Notes: a model not told the origin generated them from the sequence alone. A stretch of DNA of 24,902 nt from Porphyromonadaceae bacterium UBA7180 (GCA_002491165.1 DKVK01000067.1:1-24902), one strand, 5' to 3'; counted from the stretch's first letter, positions 14,517-22,469 are shown. Translations and numbers: made by a program.

Positions 14517-15688
14517 GCGGTTACCCGAAAACGCCGCAGGTGCACGTGCGCGTGGCCGAACACCGAAAGTTCAACGTGGAACCGCGCGGCGAGTTCCGCG
14601 TGGAGAAGTCCGGAAACGTGACGCGCTACACTCCGCTCGCAGCCGACGCGCGTTTCTTGGCCAAGAACGTGCCGATAGGAATCGAGTTCCATTGGAGCCA
14701 AAATGCCGTCTTTTCGCTTCCCGGCGTGGTGGAAGTCGCTGAATTTGGGGATGGTGCCAAGAATCTTGACAACTTCGTAGACGTCGAGACTTATCTCGCC
14801 TGCGTCGTTTCGAGCGAGATGAATCCTGCCGCGCCTCTTGAGTTCCTGAAAGCCCATGCGGTGATTTCGCGCAGCTGGCTGATGGGAAAAATCAACGGTG
14901 CCCATCCTTCTGCGTCAGATGAAAAAATCCATACGTCCGACACCGTTATTGACTGGGTTGACACCGATGACCATCACGGTTTCGACGTCTGTGCCGACGA
15001 CCATTGCCAGCGTTATCAGGGGGATGCGCGAGTCAATGAAGCCGCCCGGAAAGCTGTGGAAGAAACCCGGGGCATCATCCTGGCAGACAACGCCGGGAAT
15101 GTGGCCGACGCAAGGTTCTCGAAATGCTGCGGCGGCCGTTCGGAGCGTTTCTCTACCTGTTGGCAACCGCTTGATTTCGATTACCTTACTCCGGTAGATG
15201 ACCCCTTTTGCGACCTCTCGAAGCTTTCGGAAGCGGAACGCCGCAAGGTGATGGATACAATCCTTGTGAGTTACGACCGTGCCACACAGGATTTCCACGA
15301 CTGGGAAGCGGAAGTCGAAGCCTCTGACATAGAGAAACGCCTGACGGAGCGATACGGCTTCCGCACAGGCACGATCCTCGGCCTTGAGCCCGGCAATCGC
15401 GGCGATTCAGGCCGGTTGCGCACACTCCGCATAGTGGCTGAAAACGGCGTGTTTACCGTCGGTAAAGAGTTGGCCATCCGCCGCTTGCTGAGCGACTCGT
15501 GCCTTTACTCCTCGTGGTTCGACATCGCGCGCCGAGGTTCGCGCTTCCATCTTTCCGGCCACGGCTGGGGCCACGGCGTAGGACTTTGCCAGATCGGAGC
15601 CGCCGTAATGGCGCTCCAAGGATATGACCACCACCATATACTATCCTTTTATTACCCTAATACTCAACTTCTGAAAATATATGAATAA
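14513..15688 (+). CDS. SpoIID/LytB-domain protein (putative peptidoglycan lytic transglycosylase)
   Basis: The frame is open from 14471, but the ATG at 14513 overlaps the upstream stop as ATGA and gives a 391-residue product, so it is taken as the start. SpoIID cleaves glycan strands stripped of stem peptides during spore engulfment; LytB-domain relatives stimulate amidases. Seen here are V-V-S-S-E-M-N-P-A-A-P with the expected catalytic Glu102, Cys160 and Cys165 in C-A-D-D-H-C (zinc-site-like), S-K-C-C-G-G at 204-208, and the C-terminal G-H-G-W-G-H-G-V-G-L-C-Q at 349-360. The organism type does not sporulate, so a role in growth or recycling is more likely. No Sec signal or membrane segment is visible from either start, which is odd for a wall enzyme. 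It overlaps namZ by 8 bases. Confidence 0.88.
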   Translation: MSGYPKTPQVHVRVAEHRKFNVEPRGEFRVEKSGNVTRYTPLAADARFLAKNVPIGIEFHWSQNAVFSLPGVVEVAEFGDGAKNLDNFVDVETYLACVVSSEMNPAAPLEFLKAHAVISRSWLMGKINGAHPSASDEKIHTSDTVIDWVDTDDHHGFDVCADDHCQRYQGDARVNEAARKAVEETRGIILADNAGNVADARFSKCCGGRSERFSTCWQPLDFDYLTPVDDPFCDLSKLSEAERRKVMDTILVSYDRATQDFHDWEAEVEASDIEKRLTERYGFRTGTILGLEPGNRGDSGRLRTLRIVAENGVFTVGKELAIRRLLSDSCLYSSWFDIARRGSRFHLSGHGWGHGVGLCQIGAAVMALQGYDHHHILSFYYPNTQLLKIYE

Positions 15689-16916
15689 ACTTCTCACCAT
15701 CCTCGCAGCATTGCTGCTCGTGGCCTTCGCCGGCTCCGCAGAAGTAAAGACCGGAATCGACGTCCTTGAGGACAGCGGTTTTGAAATCCTCAAAGGCAAA
15801 CGCGTGGGTCTCGTCACTAACCCCACAGGCATAAACCGCGAACTTGTCTCCACCGTCGACCTCCTCGCCGAATCGCCCGACGTCACCCTTGCCGCACTCT
15901 ACGCGCCCGAACACGGAGTGCGCGGCAATGTCACAGCCGGCGGCAAGGTGACTACCTATACCGACAAGAAAACAGGCGTGAAAGTGTGGTCGATCTACGG
16001 CTCAACACTCAAACCCACTGCGCAGATGCTGGCCGGAATCGACATCCTGGTCTATGACATACAGGACATAGGCAGCCGCAGCTATACCTTCATTTCCACC
16101 ATGGGCAAATGTATGGAAGCGGCCGCCGAAAACGGTATCCCCTTCGTGGTGCTCGACCGCCCAAATCCCCTCGGAGGCAACAAGGTGGAGGGATGCCTCG
16201 TGGAGTCGGATTGCGTAAGCTTCGTGAGCCAGTATCCCATTCCTTACGTCTACGGCCTGACTTGCGGCGAACTCGCCAAATACCTTAACGACGAGGGACT
16301 TCTGCGTCGCGGCGTAAAAGCCGACCTCACCGTGGTGCCGATGCAAGGCTGGCGCCGCGACATGCTGTGGGAAGACACCGGCCTTCCCTGGGTGCTCACG
16401 TCGCCGCACGTGCCGCAGCCCGTCTCCGCCGTCTATTACCCTGCCTCCGGAATCCTCGGCGAACTCGACTACATGAACATTGGTGTAGGCTACAACCTGC
16501 CGTTCCAGCTCTTCTGCGCCTCGTGGGCCGACGCCGCACAGCTCGCCGACAAACTCAACGAAATGAACGTCCCCGGCTTCCGTTTCCGTCCCATCCACAT
16601 TCATCCTTACTACGGATTCGGCAAAGGTACGAATCTCCAGGGCGTGCAACCCTACATCGAAGACTACGACAAGGCCGAGCTGACGCTGCTCCAGTTTCAC
16701 GTTATGGAAGCAATCGCGCAATTGTATCCTGCGCATAAACCCTTTGTCTCGACGACTGCCAACCGCCTGGCCATGTTCGACAAAGTATGCGGCTCGAAGA
16801 GCATCCGCCGCCTCTTCACCAACGGCGGCTACAAGGTCTCGGCCATCCGGGGAGCCTGGATGGACCCCGCCAAAGCCTTCCGCGCAAAATCCCGCAAATA
16901 CCACCTCTACCACTAA
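15681..16916 (+). CDS. namZ: Exo-beta-N-acetylmuramidase, DUF1343 / NamZ family
   Basis: NamZ (YbbC in Bacillus, glycoside hydrolase family 171) removes MurNAc from the non-reducing end of peptidoglycan-derived glycans and works on peptide-free substrates. The 411-residue protein has a Sec signal cut after G-S-A (residue 20), placing it in the periplasm. A Rossmann-like N-domain carries G-K-R-V-G-L-V-T-N-P-T-G (39-50), Y-A-P-E-H-G (74-79, with the Glu thought to be catalytic in the family), D-I-Q-D-I-G-S-R-S-Y-T (126-136) and L-D-R-P-N-P-L-G-G (158-166). It is the last gene of the operon; its start lies within the end of the SpoIID gene, and a strong terminator follows. An amidase upstream that strips stem peptides would supply its substrate. 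Sugar specificity of this copy is inferred from the family. Confidence 0.92.
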   Translation: MNKLLTILAALLLVAFAGSAEVKTGIDVLEDSGFEILKGKRVGLVTNPTGINRELVSTVDLLAESPDVTLAALYAPEHGVRGNVTAGGKVTTYTDKKTGVKVWSIYGSTLKPTAQMLAGIDILVYDIQDIGSRSYTFISTMGKCMEAAAENGIPFVVLDRPNPLGGNKVEGCLVESDCVSFVSQYPIPYVYGLTCGELAKYLNDEGLLRRGVKADLTVVPMQGWRRDMLWEDTGLPWVLTSPHVPQPVSAVYYPASGILGELDYMNIGVGYNLPFQLFCASWADAAQLADKLNEMNVPGFRFRPIHIHPYYGFGKGTNLQGVQPYIEDYDKAELTLLQFHVMEAIAQLYPAHKPFVSTTANRLAMFDKVCGSKSIRRLFTNGGYKVSAIRGAWMDPAKAFRAKSRKYHLYH

Positions 16917-16937
16917 TTCACGGTTCAGAGCAGCAAT

Positions 16938-16985
16938 AACGAATAAAGCGAACAGTGTCTTACCGCGCCGTTCGCTTTGTTCGTT
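16938..16985 (+). terminator. Terminator of the peptidoglycan operon
   Basis: A 16-bp stem, AACGAATAAAGCGAAC with GTTCGCTTTGTTCGTT (one G-T pair), has a 16-base loop and starts 21 bases after the namZ stop. The right arm is itself T-rich. It could also work on the minus strand, but no gene approaches from that side. Confidence 0.8.
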
Positions 16986-17160
16986 TCTGCCGATTTTCTG
17001 ATAATTTTTTACTTAAATTTCGGATTTAGATAAAGGCAGTAAAAGGGTCACAAAGACTGCGGAGAAAGTGTTATTTAACAGAACGATTGTAGTGCTCGGA
17101 AGCCCCGCCAGGAGGCGGATTTACCGTAACTCCATACACAGCCACGCGTTTGGGGTAAGA

Positions 17161-17175
17161 AGGCCTGCGCTCCAT
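17161..17175 (+). repeat. Third copy of the AGGCCTGCGCTCYAT repeat
   Basis: These 15 bases are identical to the minus strand of 2045-2031 and differ at one position from 2109-2123. Here it stands alone without a matching inverted arm, as a decayed half-element would. Confidence 0.55.
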
Positions 17176-17287
17176 ATCAGGACCCATGCTCCGTTTACGC
17201 ACTGTACGCACCCATTAACTTTTTCACTAACTACAATTCTCCGGCTTTGATAGATATACGTTTGCTTTGCCGAAATTTCTGATATAA

Positions 17288-17319
17288 TTTTTATATTCTT
17301 GCAAAAATTGTTACCTTTG
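17288..17319 (+). promoter_or_regulatory. Promoter of the WG-repeat gene
   Basis: A perfect -7 box TACCTTTG lies at 17312-17319. The -33 position (17288-17291) is only TTTT, 20 bases upstream. Start codon at 17352, leader about 25 bases. Confidence 0.6.
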
Positions 17320-17351
17320 TGTAGATTATTGTATCGCTTACCTTTACGATT

Positions 17352-18338
17352 ATGAAACATCGCTTTGTCAAAACCATTTTTGCACTTCTCCTTGTTGTGC
17401 TGGCTATTCCTGTCAGCGCGCAGGGGCTATATCCTTATGAGGAAAACGGACTTGTCGGATTCACCGATGAAAACGGTAACATCGTCATTCCGGCACAGTT
17501 TCTTGCGGTAGAAGAGTTTTCCGAAGGCTTTGCTCCGGTGCTTCTAAACTATAAATGGGGCTATATCGACCCCACCGGCAAAGTAGTTATCGCCCCGCAG
17601 TTTGAAGAAGCATGGCGTTTTGGCGAGGGAAGGGCAGTTGTTAATGTCGATGGTAAATATGGATATATAGATACTACCGGTAAATTTGTCGTTCCTGCTA
17701 TTTTGGATAAAACTTACGGATATATAGAGGGTTATGCCAGTGTATGTCTTGATGGGAAATGGACGCTTGTTGACAGAGATGGTAAATTCGTTACCAAGCC
17801 CCAGTTTGATGATATAGGCTATTTCACTGAGGATATGGCAAGCGTCTGCAAAGACGGCAAATATGGCTATATAGATAAATCCGGTGAACTTGTAATTCCC
17901 ATTCAGTTTGACGAAGCAAGAGTTTTCTATGAGGGTATGGCGATGGTGGTTCTGAATGACAAGTGTGGTTTCATCGACAAAACCGGCAAATTTCTGGTGC
18001 CACCTATATATGATTCAGCTCAGGAATTTTCAGCAGATTTGATTCCTGTATACAATAGAGATACAGACAAATGGGGCTTCGTTGACAAGACGGGAGAATT
18101 GGTAATACCGCTACAATTTGAGGCTGTAAATGGATTTTCAGAAGGCCTGGCATCGTTCTTGCAAGACGGCAAATATGGATTTATAGACAAGACCGGCAAA
18201 ATCGTTATTCCGGCAAAATATGATGAGGTATGGAATTTCGGAGACGGTGTCGCCCTGGTGGTTCAAAACGGTAAAAAGTTCAATATAGACAAGAAAGGAC
18301 ACCGCAAGGGCCCTAAAACTCCCCGCGGTGACATGTGA
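17352..18338 (+). CDS. Secreted WG-repeat protein
   Basis: The 328-residue protein has a Sec signal cut after V-S-A (residue 23) and then eight consecutive repeats of about 34 residues filling the whole mature part. Each follows the pattern (W/Y)-G-(Y/F)-I-D-x-T-G-K-x-V-I-P-x-Q-(F/Y)-x-x-x-x-x-F-x-E-G-x-A-x-V. This is the WG (KWG) beta-hairpin repeat, thought to serve protein-protein contact; no enzymatic residues are seen. Repeats 3, 4 and 6 are the most divergent, and repeat 6 carries a two-residue insertion (N-R-D-T-D-K). The gene is clearly AT-richer in its third codon positions than the amidase operon beside it, a possible sign of separate origin. It is monocistronic, and its terminator is shared with the convergent barrel gene. 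Confidence 0.92.
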   Translation: MKHRFVKTIFALLLVVLAIPVSAQGLYPYEENGLVGFTDENGNIVIPAQFLAVEEFSEGFAPVLLNYKWGYIDPTGKVVIAPQFEEAWRFGEGRAVVNVDGKYGYIDTTGKFVVPAILDKTYGYIEGYASVCLDGKWTLVDRDGKFVTKPQFDDIGYFTEDMASVCKDGKYGYIDKSGELVIPIQFDEARVFYEGMAMVVLNDKCGFIDKTGKFLVPPIYDSAQEFSADLIPVYNRDTDKWGFVDKTGELVIPLQFEAVNGFSEGLASFLQDGKYGFIDKTGKIVIPAKYDEVWNFGDGVALVVQNGKKFNIDKKGHRKGPKTPRGDM

Positions 18339-18352
18339 AACTGTTTCAAAAA

Positions 18353-18386
18353 AACGAGGGATGCTCCCTTTGGTGCAACCCTCGTT
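18353..18386. terminator. Bidirectional terminator between convergent genes
   Basis: An 8-bp stem (AACGAGGG with CCCTCGTT) encloses an 18-base loop. On the minus strand it is followed by an uninterrupted T run, so it is strongest for the PorT-like gene. On the plus strand it also lies 15 bases after the WG-repeat stop. Confidence 0.8.
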
Positions 18387-18411
18387 ATGTCTGTTTTGTG
18401 GATACTGCTTG

Positions 18412-19098
18412 TCAGAAGAAGAGGTAGCCGAGGGTGAAGACCCAGGCTTTGTTGCGGCCGCCCATTATGTCTTTTTTCCAGGCGTTGTTGCAGCCCGCCA
18501 TATAGTGGGCGTACACTTCGTAGCGGTCGAAGAGCGTCAGGCCCGTACCCATCTTGAAGCCGAAGTCCATGGCTTTGTGCTTGATGGTGATGTCGTGGCC
18601 GGCGTCGCTCTTGAATTCGTTTTTGTCGGAGACGTTGGTCTTGAGGTTGAAGGCGAAATAGGGTCCGGCTTCCACGTTCCAGCGGACGTCGTTGGCCACG
18701 TTGAAGTGGAACGAGAGCATGATGGGCACCGTGAAGGTGTAGCGCAGGTAGTTGCCGGCGGCCACTTGCAGCGTCTGTCCGGCGCCGGGGTTGAGCGGCG
18801 CCTCGTAATCTATAAAGGTGTAGCTGCCGCTGCGCGACTCGAAGAAGAAGCCGGGTTGCACAGAGATGTAGTTGCGGATGTTGAGGTTAGCCACGATACC
18901 GGCGTCGAAGCCGGTGCCCCACGAGCAGTGGTTGTAGACCGGAGCGAAGTCTTTCTTCGTCACGCTGTTGGAGGTGTTTATGCCGAGACGGGCGCCGAGC
19001 TCGAAGACTTCTTCGGGCTCGCCGGTGTCGAAAAATTCCTGTGCACTGGCAGAGAAGAGGGTGCAGAGGCTGAGTATGGCGAGTGCGATACGTTTCAT
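18412..19098 (-). CDS. PorT-like outer-membrane beta-barrel protein
   Basis: The 228-residue protein has a Sec signal cut after S-A-S-A (residue 19). The mature part consists of alternating strands: E-L-G-A-R-L-G-I-N-T-S near the start, F-D-A-G-I-V-A-N-L-N-I, Y-I-S-V-Q-P-G-F-F-F-E, R-Y-T-F-T-V-P-I-M-L-S-F-H-F, W-N-V-E-A-G-P-Y-F-A-F. It ends in V-F-T-L-G-Y-L-F-F with a terminal Phe, the usual BAM recognition end. This fits the eight-to-ten-strand PorT / OMP_b-brl_2 family. PorT itself serves type IX secretion in Porphyromonas, but most relatives have no known role, so no such function is assigned. Monocistronic, with its own promoter at 19187-19218. Confidence 0.88.
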   Translation of the reverse strand: MKRIALAILSLCTLFSASAQEFFDTGEPEEVFELGARLGINTSNSVTKKDFAPVYNHCSWGTGFDAGIVANLNIRNYISVQPGFFFESRSGSYTFIDYEAPLNPGAGQTLQVAAGNYLRYTFTVPIMLSFHFNVANDVRWNVEAGPYFAFNLKTNVSDKNEFKSDAGHDITIKHKAMDFGFKMGTGLTLFDRYEVYAHYMAGCNNAWKKDIMGGRNKAWVFTLGYLFF

Positions 19099-19186
19099 AG
19101 TGGAAATATTGCGATTCTAAAGTTGAATCCGGTTAAAAAGTTGATAATCGAAAGTTGTGGAAAGGCAAATAAATTGCTTTCAAACG

Positions 19187-19218
19187 CAAAGTTACAAAAT
19201 TTTGCGGAAAATCCCAAT
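19187..19218 (-). promoter_or_regulatory. Promoter of the PorT-like gene
   Basis: On the minus strand TTG (19218-19216) and TAACTTTG (19194-19187) are 21 bases apart. The leader to the ATG at 19098 is about 80 bases. Confidence 0.75.
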
Positions 19219-19264
19219 AAGGCGTGCGCTTTTTCTTGCGGTTTTTCGGGGAATATTATGGTGA

Positions 19265-19308
19265 TAAAAAGAAAAACGGCAACCGGGCCTCAGCCAAGCT
19301 GCCGTTTT
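19265..19308 (-). terminator. Terminator of the panC-panD-ffh operon
   Basis: On the minus strand a 9-bp stem (AAAACGGCA with TGCCGTTTT) runs directly into TTTCTTTTT. It is 225 bases past the ffh stop but is the first good hairpin in that direction. Confidence 0.75.
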
Positions 19309-19532
19309 GTCGCGATAGCATTGTTTTATTATTCAGGCAATGTCTGCGACAATCACCTTATATTGTTTAGACGTTTGAGGCTGTAAATAGTTTAACAGCA
19401 TGCCGTTGTTTGACGATTTTTAACAGTAGATGCCTCCTGTCGGCTTCATTTTAATACTTGAGATATGTCTCCCCGTATGGGAATCTTAGTGCGGTGAAAG
19501 CCAAAAGCGGAGGTCGGGTAGCAAGAATTGCG

Positions 19533-20891
19533 TCAGCGGCGGCCGCCCTGTTTCATCATGGCTTTGGCCTGGCGCATCTGCTGCATCATCTTCTGCGGGT
19601 TCTTGCCGCCGGAGGTGACGGCTTTCATCACCTTGCGTGTGTCGGCGAACTGCTTCATGAGACGGTTTACTTCCTGCAGCGACGTGCCGCTGCCTTTGGC
19701 GATGCGCTGGCGGCGCATACCGTTGATTTCGTCCGGATGCTTGCGCTCGTAGGGGGTCATCGAGTAGATGATGGCCTCGATGCTCTTGAAGGCGGAGTTG
19801 TCGATGTCCACATCTTTCAGGGCTTTCCCCACGCCGGGAAGCATTGAGGCAAGGTCCTTGATGTTACCCATCTTCTTGATGTTCTGTATCTGTTTGAGGA
19901 AGTCCTCGAAGTCGAACTTGTTGGTGCGGAGTTTCTTCTCGATGGCTTCCGCCTCCTTTACGTCGTAGATTTCCTGGATGCGTTTTGCCAGCTCGCCGAG
20001 GTCGCCCATGCCGAGGATTCGGCTGGCCATCCCTTCCGGGTCGAAGTCCTGGATGTCCTGCATCTTTTCGCCCACGCCGACAAACTTGATAGGCTTGTGC
20101 ACCACTTCGCGTATAGTGAGAGCGGCGCCGCCGCGGGTATCGCCGTCGAGTTTGGTGAGGATAACGCCGTCGAAGTCTATGCGGTCGTTGAACTCGCGTG
20201 CGGTGTTGACGGCGTCCTGGCCGGTCATTGCGTCAACGACGAAGAGGGTCTCGTCGGGGCGTATGGCCTGGCGTATGGTGGCAATCTCGTCCATCATCTT
20301 CTCGTCTACGGCGAGGCGTCCGGCGGTATCGACGATAACTACGTCGCGGTGTTCCTCTTTGGCGTGCGCGATGCCGTCGAGGGCTATCTGCACGGGGTCC
20401 ATGTTCCCCTCGTCGCTGTAAACGGGGACTTCCACCGAATTGCCGACCACCTTGAGCTGCTCTATGGCCGCGGGGCGGTAGACGTCGCAGGCCACGAGCA
20501 GGGGATGCATACCCTTTGACTTGAGGCGGCGTGCCAGCTTGCCGGAGAAGGTTGTCTTGCCGGAACCCTGGAGACCGGACATGAGGATGACGGCGGGCTT
20601 ATTCTTGAGAACAAGCGGCGCGGGTTCGCGGCCCATGAGGTCGGCCAGCTCGTCGTAGACTATCTTCAGCATCAGTTCCTGGGGCTTGACGGCGTTGAGC
20701 ACGTTCTGGCCCATTGCCTTGTCCTTGACGGTCTTCATGAAGGTGTTGGCCACCTTGTAGCTGACGTCGGCCTCCACGAGGGCGCGACGCACGTCCTTGA
20801 GCGTTTCCGAAACGTTGATTTCGGTTATTTTCCCTTGGCCTTTGAGTTTCTTAAAGGCCGTCTCGAGTTTATCTTGCAGTGAGTTGAACAT
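19533..20891 (-). CDS. ffh: Signal recognition particle protein Ffh (SRP54)
   Basis: Ffh is the GTPase that, with SRP RNA, binds signal sequences leaving the ribosome and delivers them to FtsY at the inner membrane. The 452-residue protein has the full NGM layout. The helical N domain is at 1-90, followed by the GTPase motifs G-L-Q-G-S-G-K-T (106-113), D-V-Y-R-P-A-A (136-142), D-T-A-G-R (188-192) and T-K-L-D-G-D-T-R-G-G (246-255). The methionine-rich M domain carries R-R-Q-R-I-A-K-G-S-G and the tail M-M-Q-Q-M-R-Q-A-K-A-M-M-K-Q-G. It starts 18 bases after panD and seems to lack a promoter of its own, so it is probably transcribed with panC and panD. Confidence 0.98.
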   Translation of the reverse strand: MFNSLQDKLETAFKKLKGQGKITEINVSETLKDVRRALVEADVSYKVANTFMKTVKDKAMGQNVLNAVKPQELMLKIVYDELADLMGREPAPLVLKNKPAVILMSGLQGSGKTTFSGKLARRLKSKGMHPLLVACDVYRPAAIEQLKVVGNSVEVPVYSDEGNMDPVQIALDGIAHAKEEHRDVVIVDTAGRLAVDEKMMDEIATIRQAIRPDETLFVVDAMTGQDAVNTAREFNDRIDFDGVILTKLDGDTRGGAALTIREVVHKPIKFVGVGEKMQDIQDFDPEGMASRILGMGDLGELAKRIQEIYDVKEAEAIEKKLRTNKFDFEDFLKQIQNIKKMGNIKDLASMLPGVGKALKDVDIDNSAFKSIEAIIYSMTPYERKHPDEINGMRRQRIAKGSGTSLQEVNRLMKQFADTRKVMKAVTSGGKNPQKMMQQMRQAKAMMKQGGRR

Positions 20892-20909
20892 TGGCTATTT
20901 CAGTTTTGA

Positions 20910-21269
20910 TTAGACGCCCCGTTTGAGGCGGTTGGTCCTGGTGTCGGGGAAGATGACGGTGGGCCGGTGGTCGCGGGCCTCCTCCTGGGTCATCAGGGCG
21001 TAGGTGATGATAATTATGACGTCGCCGGGTTGTGCCTTGCGTGCGGCCGCGCCGTTAAGGCAGATGACGCCGCTGCCCGGCTCGCCGGCTATCACGTAGG
21101 TGTCGAAGCGCTCGCCGTTGTTGTTGTTGACTATGAAGACGCGTTGGCCTTCGAGGATGCCGGCGGCTTCGAGCAGCTCGCTGTCTATCGTTATGCTTCC
21201 TATATAGTTGAGATTCGCCTCCGTAACGCTGACGCGGTGAATCTTCGATTTCATCATTTCTATCAACAT
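20910..21269 (-). CDS. panD: Aspartate 1-decarboxylase
   Basis: PanD converts L-aspartate to beta-alanine for pantothenate and CoA synthesis. It is made as a pro-enzyme that cuts itself to form a pyruvoyl group. The 119-residue protein aligns position by position with the E. coli enzyme: Lys9, Tyr22, the Gly24-Ser25 cleavage site in Y-I-G-S-I-T-I-D, Arg54, Thr57 and Tyr58. That numbering supports the start at 21269 and not the downstream Met5 or Met6. N-G-A-A-A-R follows in the expected active-site loop. It begins 8 bases after panC and ends 18 bases before ffh. Confidence 0.97.
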   Translation of the reverse strand: MLIEMMKSKIHRVSVTEANLNYIGSITIDSELLEAAGILEGQRVFIVNNNNGERFDTYVIAGEPGSGVICLNGAAARKAQPGDVIIIITYALMTQEEARDHRPTVIFPDTRTNRLKRGV

Positions 21270-21277
21270 GGCCTTCT

Positions 21278-22141
21278 TCAGTCTTTGAGCGGTCGGTATG
21301 TGATGTTGTCAATGAGTCGCACCTTGCCGCAGTAAACGGTGATACACCCCACTATGTAGGGAGCTTCGTCCCAACTCCCGACGGGCTGCAGGGTGATTCC
21401 GTCCACTATCTCGAAATACTCCACGCGGCAGTCCTCGAGGGCATCGATGGCTTCCGTCACGGTGTCGCGGACGGCCGCCACGGAGTGGTCGCGCGAGTAC
21501 TGCACGCTGTATTTGAGGTTGCGGTATATGCCGGGCGCCACGGCGCGCTGGGAGTCGCTGAGCAGGGCGTTGCGGCTCGAGAGGGCGAGGCCGTCCACGG
21601 CACGCTTGATGGGGCACGACACTATCTCCACGTCGATGCCTTCGGTCTGCGTCATGCGGCGTATCACGGCTATCTGCTGGAAGTCTTTTTCGCCGAAATA
21701 GGCCCGTGTGGGCTCCACCATGCGCAGCAACATGCTTACGATGCGTGCCACTCCCTGGAAATGTCCCGGGCGGTAGCGGCCCTCCATCACTTCGGCTACT
21801 TCGCCGAGGTCGAAGACCGGTGCCGGGGCGTCGGTGCCTTCGGGATATATCTCGCTTACGGACGGTGCGAAGACGGCAGTCACGCCGGCATTGCGGAGCT
21901 TCTCGAAATCGGCCTCCTCGTTGCGCGGGTATGTCTCCAGATCGGCCGCGTTGTTAAACTGTACGGGGTTGACAAAGACGGAAGCCACCACGGTGTCGCC
22001 GCGGCCCAGTGCCTGCCCCACCAGCGAAAGGTGTCCCTCGTGGAGCGCTCCCATCGTGGGGATGAGCGCCACCGTTTTACCGTCTGCCTTGAGCTCCTGG
22101 ACCATCTGGCGGAGCTCCTCTTTTGTTCTTAATATTTTCAT
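21278..22141 (-). CDS. panC: Pantothenate synthetase (pantoate--beta-alanine ligase)
   Basis: PanC joins pantoate and beta-alanine with ATP, through a pantoyl-adenylate. The 287-residue protein has the usual family length and all main motifs: P-T-M-G-A-L-H-E-G-H-L-S-L at 28-40 with the nucleotide-binding His34 and His37, V-F-V-N-P-V-Q-F at 55-62, G-R-Y-R-P-G-H-F-Q-G-V at 121-131, G-E-K-D-F-Q-Q at 150-156 and S-S-R-N at 188-191. It leads the panC-panD-ffh operon, so the enzyme making its beta-alanine substrate is encoded next to it. Its promoter (22215-22246) faces away from the starch-synthase-like gene. Confidence 0.98.
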   Translation of the reverse strand: MKILRTKEELRQMVQELKADGKTVALIPTMGALHEGHLSLVGQALGRGDTVVASVFVNPVQFNNAADLETYPRNEEADFEKLRNAGVTAVFAPSVSEIYPEGTDAPAPVFDLGEVAEVMEGRYRPGHFQGVARIVSMLLRMVEPTRAYFGEKDFQQIAVIRRMTQTEGIDVEIVSCPIKRAVDGLALSSRNALLSDSQRAVAPGIYRNLKYSVQYSRDHSVAAVRDTVTEAIDALEDCRVEYFEIVDGITLQPVGSWDEAPYIVGCITVYCGKVRLIDNITYRPLKD

Positions 22142-22214
22142 CGTTGTCTTTCAGGGCGCGCCCGCCGCGGGGGAGGAAATCCCGTCAGCGACGGCGCCTA
22201 AAGTTTTCACAGTG

Positions 22215-22246
22215 CAAAATTAGTGAAAAGTTGGCAATACCCACAA
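22215..22246 (-). promoter_or_regulatory. panC-panD-ffh promoter
   Basis: On the minus strand TTG (22246-22244) and TAATTTTG (22222-22215) are 21 bases apart. Leader about 65 bases. Confidence 0.75.
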
Positions 22247-22328
22247 CAATTAAGTGTAAAAACATCTCTCAATATATTAATGTTACTTAAAAATAAAGGG
22301 AAATACGGGTTGTCTCAGAAAAATTCAT

Positions 22329-22336
22329 TAACTTTG
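22329..22336 (+). promoter_or_regulatory. -7 box for the starch-synthase-like / DUF4270 pair
   Basis: TAACTTTG is a perfect -7 box. The nearest TTG (22310-22312) gives a 16-base spacer, shorter than usual, so the -33 element is uncertain. Confidence 0.55.
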
Positions 22337-22469
22337 CACATTAATTCGCGGGTGCAACCGCCAGTCGGCCGACACAGCAGACACACATCTTCCCTCCGAA
22401 GGGCGCCCTCCAGTGACCGACGCCCCGAGCACCGGCGTTGCGTTGCCCACGAAGCTAAATATTGTTACT

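Larger units (their letters stand above)
16917..17351. other. Intergenic region between namZ and the WG-repeat gene
   Basis: These 435 bases hold the operon terminator, one copy of a dispersed 15-bp repeat (17161-17175) and the -7 box of the next gene. No gene is supported. Confidence 0.6.
19099..19532. other. Intergenic region between the PorT-like gene and ffh
   Basis: These 434 bases hold the PorT-like gene promoter (19187-19218) and the ffh terminator (19265-19308). The 224 bases from 19309 to the ffh stop hold no visible gene or structure; they would be an unusually long 3' untranslated region of ffh. Confidence 0.6.
22142..22469. other. Divergent intergenic region, panC / starch-synthase-like gene
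   Basis: These 328 bases hold the panC promoter (minus), a -7 box for the plus-strand genes (22329-22336) and a GC-rich plus-strand leader of about 125 bases. The reading frame of the plus-strand gene is open back to an ATG at 22413, but the ATG at 22470 fits the family start. Confidence 0.6.

Noticed and set aside
16002..16913. Minus-strand open frame of 303 codons
   Set aside because: Shadow of namZ; no signal peptide, motif or promoter.
18328..19386. Plus-strand open frame of 352 codons
   Set aside because: It runs antisense through the PorT-like gene and on through that gene's promoter. Composition is that of a shadow frame.
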